Shown piece by piece: positions 58,496 through 64,000 of a stretch of DNA of 64,000 bases. The position numbers were made by a program, and so were the translations under genes. The notes below the pieces were generated by a model. That model saw only the letters and a list, made by a program, of their open reading frames with translations. It did not search any database and had not been told where the DNA came from. Numbering within the stretch: the first letter of the stretch is position 1; every line of letters begins with the position of its first letter. Source of the DNA: Oikopleura dioica. Its lineage: Eukaryota > Chordata > Appendicularia > Copelata > Oikopleuridae. The stretch is from positions 186,001 through 250,000 of the forward strand of contig OU015569.1 of the NCBI GenBank assembly GCA_907165135.1. Reading direction: 5' to 3'.

Positions 58496-58677
58496 TCAGC
58501 TCAGTAACCTGTGTAGAAAACCTGAGTCAGGGTCTGAAAAAGCTGAAATGAAAAGCCGCGCAGCTACTTTTATATAGAAGCCGCGAAGCGGCTTCATTTG
58601 AAAAGCCGCTACGCGGCCTTCCATTTCAGCTTTTTCAGACCCTGACTCAGGATTTCTACACAGGTTGCTGAGCCCAG
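58496..58677. repeat. GAGTCAGGG-family foldback
   Basis: AGCTCAGTAACCTGTGTAGA and its near-complement with a GAAGCCGC loop; a half copy lies at about 58765-58798. From 58680 to 61710 I see no supported gene: a few short frames, half elements near 59837, and GC-rich patches near 60280 and 60950-61030. Confidence 0.85.
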
Positions 58678-59454
58678 AATTGAGTGTTCTTCTCAAAACA
58701 CCTTTCTCAAAACTAGCATGCTAGAATTGAAGGGCCACTGTTTGAAATTCCAGAGGCTAGGTTCAGCAACCTGTGTAAAAACCTGAGTCAGGGTCCTGAG
58801 AGAGTTATGACAAACGTGTAGTATGAAAACATACAGTAGTAATTAGAGGGCGAGGAAAAGGAGCAAACATAGCACGCACTCCAGCAACACGGCGGATGCG
58901 AGAGTGGCTTTAGCATTAGCTTTAGTTTCTCAGCGTTGTTGGCATTTTGGGAAGAAAAGGTCTCCGAGCATTGATTTAAAACTCTCCCCACGCGTCTCTT
59001 CTTTTTTTTTAATGGAACAAGCGTGACCACCGATGATGATCGAAATCGACTGTTCAGTAATTTTTTAATCGAAAAGAAGAAATTTCAAATAATGAGGCGC
59101 GCTTGAATGAAGCATGAATCTCGTATTTCGTAAAATCGCGGCTGGTGTTCAATTTCAAGCGCTAATGAGATGCAGTTTAACAGGTTCGAAAGCCGGTGTG
59201 TTTAGATCGTGGTTTTGGCGGAGAAAAATTTGAAAATTGAGGTCGATTTTCAAAATTCAACGCCATCAACAAAAAGATCATTTTTCAGGGTAGAACCAAT
59301 TTTTGGAACAAATTTTTATGGAAAGGGTTTTGATTGGCCGGTAGGCCAAATACACCAATCTTATTGGTAATCCAAAATTCACTCCCAAAATTGGTTTAGA
59401 CCATTTTTCAAATAACAAAATATCAAGAAAAGAAACGGATTTCCGGAAAAAATC

Positions 59455-59560
59455 CAAAAATCCGAAAAATCAAAAAACCCAAAAAATCCAAAATCCAAAA
59501 ATCCAAAAAATCCAAAAATCCAAAAATCCAAAAAATCCAAAATCCAAAAATCCTAAAATT
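59455..59560. repeat. TCCAAAAAA simple repeat
   Basis: Tandem AAAAATCCAAAAAATCC units on the plus strand; the overlapping Phe/Gly/Leu frame is not a gene. Confidence 0.85.
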
Positions 59561-60411
59561 CTTTCCAAAATTGTTAATTTGCCTTTTCTTTCGCTTTTTG
59601 CAGAGGTCAAACTCATCACGTAATAGTAATTACCAACTGTGCGCATTCCTTCTCTCTTGGGATCATTAATAAACATTCCGTAATTACTAAGACTGAGAGG
59701 GGCTAACGGGGCGCGTGTTTATGTTAAATAAAGCAACTCGCGAGCTGTTACCGTTTTCACTCGCGGATAAGAAAAAATCTGAAAAAGATGAATTTCTAGC
59801 AGAAAAACAGTCTCAAAAAAATTTTCTGTATTTTATTGGCTTGGCAACCTGTGTAGAAAACCTGAGTCAGGGTCTGAAAAGTCTTGAATGAAAAGCCGCG
59901 TGCTTGAAAAAGTATAAAAAAGGTTGATTTTTCTAGAGCCAAAATTAAATACAGCCATTTTTTCTTCTTGTGGAGATTGTAGTTTGCAGGTAAACTTGAA
60001 ACTGGCGGGATAAGGGGGTGACAAAGGCACGAGCTACAGTTTCAGGCGGTGCTTGTATTTTGAATTGGTAGAACAGTGCTGTTTTTGTTGCGTCACGGAC
60101 CGAGTCTGTGTGTGTGTCCAAGGTTGTCATCGAAACAATCTAAGCCCCCACTATCTGCTCCCTGCAACATAACTCTAAATATAGCAAAACGCGCAAATTG
60201 CTAGTTTCGCTTTGATGCGCCTGCTCTAAAGCGAAACACGCGTAAACGCAGAAGGGTGAGAAAACGACGCTCCTCCACCACCACCAAGCTCGGAAAAAAC
60301 TGACAAATACCAGCGCTGTTCCATCAAGACAAAAAAGATAGAAAAAGGCTTCGAAAATTGGAAATTTCGAAATGGAGATTTTGGCAAAGCCGCTACGATC
60401 TAGATTCTAGA

Positions 60412-60690
60412 AGGCCTTACTAATAAAGCCGCGTAGCGGCTTTTTAAAAACGAAGCCGCAAAGCGGCTTCGCCAATATTTTCGATACAAATCTCGCGTTT
60501 TTATTCCAATCGAAAAGCTGCTTGCGGCTTCGAGAAATTATCATTTGAGCCGCACTTCGCGCGGCTTTTTTATTAATTCGAAGCCGCAAGCGGCTTCTCG
60601 ATTGGAAGTAAAAATGCGCGATTTGTATTGAAAATCTTCGTGGCTTCGTTTTTAAAAAGCCGCTTTGCGGCTTTTCTAATGAAGCTCTCT
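60412..60690. repeat. Nested foldbacks with GAAGCCGC cores
   Basis: Outer arms TTACTAATAAAGCCGCGTAG and a near-complement near 60658-60685. The inner pair ATCGAAAAGCTGCTTGCGG and its complement lies at about 60508-60605. Confidence 0.8.
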
Positions 60691-61713
60691 TTGGTGTTAG
60701 AATTAACACTGCTTACCGCATGGCTCGACGGAAGAAATTTCAAGTTTCGTTTTTGATCTTCTTGAAAAATCTCTGTTTTAATTTTCGCTTCTTCTTCTTC
60801 TTTCTGTTCTTTCTCTTGAATCTTCTTGTTGGAAATAATCTCTGTATTGCTTGCGATTTTAGTATTGAAAGTTGAGTCAGCAAGACCCAAAGTAGACTGA
60901 AAAAACGGCAAGACCTGCTACTTGTCAGAAGTGGAAAATCCGCCCGCCCGAAATCGCCACCCGCCGCGCAAAGGGTGCACTCTAGCGCCCCGCCGCGGAC
61001 GCACTTGGGGAAAGAAAAGGCCCCGCGGCACCACCGCCACCAAGTCAGAAAAAACGCCAATGACAAAGATTATACTGTACCTTCTCGGTAAAGAAAACAA
61101 TGCCTTTTTTCCACTGCTTTTTTTCAATTAGAAAAAGAAGAAGATGGATTTTGAGACAAAAGTGATTTTGATAAATAGCTAATAAATCAATTAGCTAATT
61201 AGGAAATCAGAGAGCCGTTATTTTAGGCTTTTTCTTAAACAAAGCCGCAAAGCGTCTTCGGAATTCAATGACCCTTATCTATTTTTAAACACTTTGCGGC
61301 TTCGTGTTTAAAAGCCGCCTTGCGGCTTTTCATTTTAGCTCTTCAAAAAGCCTGACTCAGGTTTTTCACACAGGTTGCCAAAAAGTAACCATCACAATCT
61401 TTCTTTTACGCGTCTACTATTAGTCAAAAGAGCACTTAGTTTCTTCGTCTTTAGTCTTCAGAACTGGTCCTATAGTTGATAGAACCAATTGAGCTGCAAG
61501 GAGCATGTCCTTCAGTCTCACTGAAAGAAGTCAGCAGCCCCTTCGAAGGAGAAGGAATTCCGGATTTGCTGTTCATCGCTGCAGGAAGCTGCCAAAAATT
61601 GAATGGAGAGCGCTGAATGCTGCCTCCACCCCGGGCGACAAGCGCGATGTCAGACTACGACAGCCCACTTGAGATACTATTTTATTCGCAAATCTACTTA
61701 TTCCGCCTTCTTT

Positions 61714-62716
61714 TTATTTCAGCCGAATGTACAAAATAGGAGTCACGACGATCAGACAAATCGACAGCGCCAGAATCGTGTACAGAAAATAATTGATGTC
61801 AAAAGAAAACAACCCTTTTTCAGAATCTCGCTTTTTAAAACTTCCTCCTCCTTTTCGTCTTTTTCTGAAACATCTGGATTTTCCATTTGTCGATGTCTTC
61901 CAGCTTTTTCTTTCTTTTCCAAATCGTCGATCATCATTTGATCAAGCTCTTCTTGAATTTGATTCATTCGTTCTATGTCTTCGATCGAAAGGGAGAGCTA
62001 AATTCACGAGTTAGATAGCATGGTTAGAGTAAGCTGGGCTCGGCAACCTGTGTAGAAAGCCTGAGTCAGGGTCTGAAAATACTGAAATGAAAAGCCGCTA
62101 ATACTACCATTACAATCTAGCAAAAATTCTGGCGAAGATCATTCAGAACCCTGACTCAGGTTTTCGAAACAGGCTGCCGAGCTCAGGGTTTGATTTACTT
62201 GAGGTGGGCTTTTAGCAAAAGCAGTGCGACTTCTTTTTCCGTCCTTTTTCGCTGCCTCTTCTTCTTTTCTCCTTCCCCTTGGTAAAGAACTGCTACAGAT
62301 GCTGGCTCCTAATTCGCCAGGAAAAGCAGCTGCTTTGGCCGTGATTGCGCTCAGATCGAGGAATTCGACGGTGCTCCTCTTCTCGGCTAGTAACGATCTC
62401 TTGCGCGACTGAGAATTTGGAAAAGTGAAAAACGAATGAGTAGTTTTGGGCGGCGATTATACCTTGGGCGAGAACTGACGACAGAGCTTATCATTTTCAG
62501 CTGAAAGCGCTTGTATAAACTCCATGATGGCATAACTCAAATTTTCGGGAAGCCGCTGGAATTCGCTCGCCAGTCGCTTTTGCCGCGCGTCCTTTTGGAC
62601 AGTGCGTTCCAAAACTCGACCAGCCGGGTCCAACTTCTCAGCCACGGAAGACACAGTTCCGCGTCCCGTTCGTGGAGAAACAAACAGCTACTGTAGCTAT
62701 CGACTTTCTCTGCCAT
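61714..62716 (-). CDS. Probable tail-anchored membrane protein, unrecognised
   Basis: ATG at 62716. Exons 62716-62693, 62636-62463, 62408-62199, 61997-61714. Order: MAEKVDSY; a helix (RVLERTVQKDARQKRLASEF); EFIQALSAENDKLCRQF; EFLDLSAITAKAAA; a Lys/Glu-rich segment; EDIERMNQIQEELDQMM; then a C-terminal hydrophobic span. In frame 0 the end is GCFLLTSIIFCTRFWRCRFV (stop 61752). A -1 shift at AAAAAGGG near 61815-61822 would give a better membrane anchor, YFLYTILALSICLIVVTP, ending at 61714. Organisation resembles small endomembrane SNARE-like proteins, but I do not recognise it. The first intron is AG-AG or GT-GA, not GT-AG, in the required frame; the others are GT-AG. Head-to-head with the gene at 62895. 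Confidence 0.55.
62036..62187. repeat. GAGTCAGGG-family foldback in intron
   Basis: GGGCTCGGCAACCTGTGTAG and its near-complement, filling most of intron 61998-62198. Confidence 0.85.
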
Positions 62717-62894
62717 CGTGCAAATCGGACAAAGGCTAAAATTCGACGATGAAAACTTTTTTTCAAGAAAGCTTTTCCCGGATTGACGGAAAGTCAACTT
62801 TTGGGTAAAAACCGTGTTTTTAGCGAATTGACGGAAAATCGGTTTTTCGGGAAAAACATTATTTTTTACCGTTTTGGCGCGAGACACTCGGCAG
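62717..62894. promoter_or_regulatory. Bidirectional promoter interval
   Basis: 178 nt separate the ATGs of two divergent genes. It contains GTTTTTACCC and an inverted pair of TTGACGGAAA motifs. AG dinucleotides in acceptor context (TTTTAG, CGGCAG) lie within 30 nt of both ATGs. No TATA box seen. Confidence 0.5.
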
Positions 62895-63332
62895 ATGGAA
62901 GGATTTCCTTTTCTTCCAAATTTTCCAAAATCTGAGCAGTTTTTCGAGCTTCCACAAAACAGTGCGGGTGCTAAAAAAACTCAATTAAGATCTGATGTTT
63001 TCCACTTTTTGTTCAATACGTTTTGAGCTGCTCGATGAAGGGTTTAAAAAAGGAGAAAACGCTTTTTCTCTCTTTTTGTTGATTTCGCTTTTTGATGAGT
63101 TTTGGAAGCGGCAATTTTGGGCGGGAAAATCGAGAAACTCGCGGTACTCAAGTCGGATTCGCGCGAAAAGGCGGCGAAATGGAAGCTTCGGATTCGGACT
63201 TTTGGACGAGTCGAAAACTGTCTTTCACGGTTATTTAATTATTTTAGATTTCAGCGTTTTGTTTACAGAAAAAACCACCGCCTTGAGGTCGGCTTGAAAC
63301 GACTCAAAGATTACTCTGTTTTGGAAGAATAA
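62895..63332 (+). CDS. Small protein of 88 residues, unrecognised
   Basis: Exons 62895-62967, 63100-63229, 63269-63332 (TAA); GT-AG introns of 132 and 39 nt with matching phases. Sequence: MEGFPFLPNFPKSEQFFELP, then LEAAILGGKIEKLAVLKSD, a basic middle (REKAAKWKLRIRTFGR), and a short C-terminal helix ending YSVLEE. Small, basic and helical; no known family. An alternative frame in the first intron was rejected. Confidence 0.55.
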
Positions 63333-63574
63333 TTGCTCGTACGCTTTTTTAGTTTTTCAAGCAGCTAATTTTCAATAACTAAACTCTTTCTTAAATTGTC
63401 GATTCAATTAAATTAAAAAATAAATTTACTAATTAAATTTTAATAAAATAATAATAATAAATTAAATATTAAAAAAATAATATTATAAAAAAATGATAAT
63501 AATTTTAAATAATAATTTTTTAATAGGAAATTTTAAATAATTTAATCAATTTTTTAAAAAAAATTTTAAAAACT
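63333..63574. other. Extremely A/T-rich tract
   Basis: Nearly pure A/T, TTAAATAATAAT-type sequence between the 3' ends of two convergent genes. No gene or clear repeat unit. Confidence 0.7.
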
Positions 63575-63827
63575 TCTCCTGTCGCAAAAAATTTATCCAT
63601 ATCAGCGTCAAATTGAAGAAGAAGCGATTTAATCGAGAGCTTGAGTCCCTGAACAGCATTTTGAATGGAGAGGCGCTGCTGCTCGAATTTGTCGAAAATC
63701 ACTTCGCTGATTTCAGCCACGAGCTGGTCCACTTCCGCCTGGGAACAGCAGATTTCCCCGGAACAGCTGAATTCGAGAAATAAATCAGTTAAATATTGTT
63801 TTTACCTGAGTTCGAAGTGCCGCGCTG
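63575..63827 (-). CDS. Partial gene at the right edge, unrecognised
   Basis: A 22-nt microexon (63827-63806, TTTTTTCAG acceptor, GTAAAA donor) joins in phase across a 39-nt intron to 63766-about 63575. The frame reads SCSGEICCSQAEVDQLVAEI, then VIFDKFEQQRLSIQNAV and a Leu-rich helix, an amphipathic coil. A donor GT at about 63574 or a run-on to a stop at 63520 is possible. Further exons lie to either side. Confidence 0.5.
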
Positions 63828-64000
63828 CTGAAAAAATTATTTGACTTTTTAAAAATCAAAGTTGTTGAAGTTCATTTCGGAATTTTTATTTTTAAAGATT
63901 AAGTTACTTCAAGATTCTAGTTTGACTTTATTTTTTAGTTTCCTGTCGATAGTTTCTTATAGAAAAATTGGATTTTTAAATCATGGATGAGTTCAATTCA

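Noticed and set aside
60740-61131. Frames over the GC-rich patch near 61.0 kb
   Set aside because: Open on both strands, no domain and no splice signals that connect them.
63102-63297. Long alternative plus frame through the small-protein gene
   Set aside because: It ignores consistent GT-AG introns; the chosen frame closes across all three exons.

Overview
The window is animal nuclear DNA. Its genes are split by very short introns (39-90 nt) alternating with longer introns packed with palindromic repeats. It carries a cytoplasmic intermediate filament protein, a six-domain gelsolin, a beta-tubulin, PCNA, a tRNA-Val and several unrecognised genes. The filament protein has the short coil 1B typical of chordates, introns are compact, acceptor AGs often lie just before start codons, and several introns cannot be read as GT-AG. 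Together these suggest a compact-genome tunicate, most likely a larvacean (Oikopleura/Fritillaria group). That placement is inference; no species is identified.

Layout. 1-4319 (+): 3' part of the filament gene. 6484-12476 (-): a large coiled-coil protein of unknown identity, with a possible upstream exon at 14.2 kb and a CpG-rich promoter near 17.4 kb. 15382-15453 (+): tRNA-Val(CAC). 18292-25956 (-): gelsolin, 18 exons. 30091-32471 (-): beta-tubulin, 7 exons. 36606-39635 (+): a jacalin-like lectin domain joined to a RING finger. 40.2-43.0 kb: two minus-strand copies of a separate small RING gene, one broken, amid duplicated pieces of the lectin-RING locus and a recurring TATA-containing module. 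45655-46666 (+): PCNA, 5 exons. 47.7-55.8 kb (-): a Ser/Arg-rich gene whose first recognised intron holds a young, internally deleted Ty3/gypsy-type LTR element (51879-55177). 57.6-58.5 kb: two small plus-strand coding pieces and a minus-strand exon ending in a CaaX-like motif. 61.7-63.3 kb: a divergent pair (tail-anchored protein, minus; 88-residue protein, plus). 63.6-63.8 kb: edge of another minus gene.

The dominant non-coding theme is foldback (MITE-like) elements. One family has arms containing CCTGAGTCAGGG and CAACCTGTGTAG; I see roughly 35-40 copies, mostly in introns and just outside genes. A second has GAAGCCGC/GCGGCTTC cores, and a third set ends in the motif AGTGATACCCTTA. They are often nested.

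The most interesting biology is splicing. In conserved proteins (beta-tubulin, gelsolin, a RING finger) the exon joins dictated by the protein give introns with GC, CC or CT at the 5' end and no usable GT. Separately, apparent -1 frame breaks recur at runs of four or five A; these may be homopolymer errors or real slippage.
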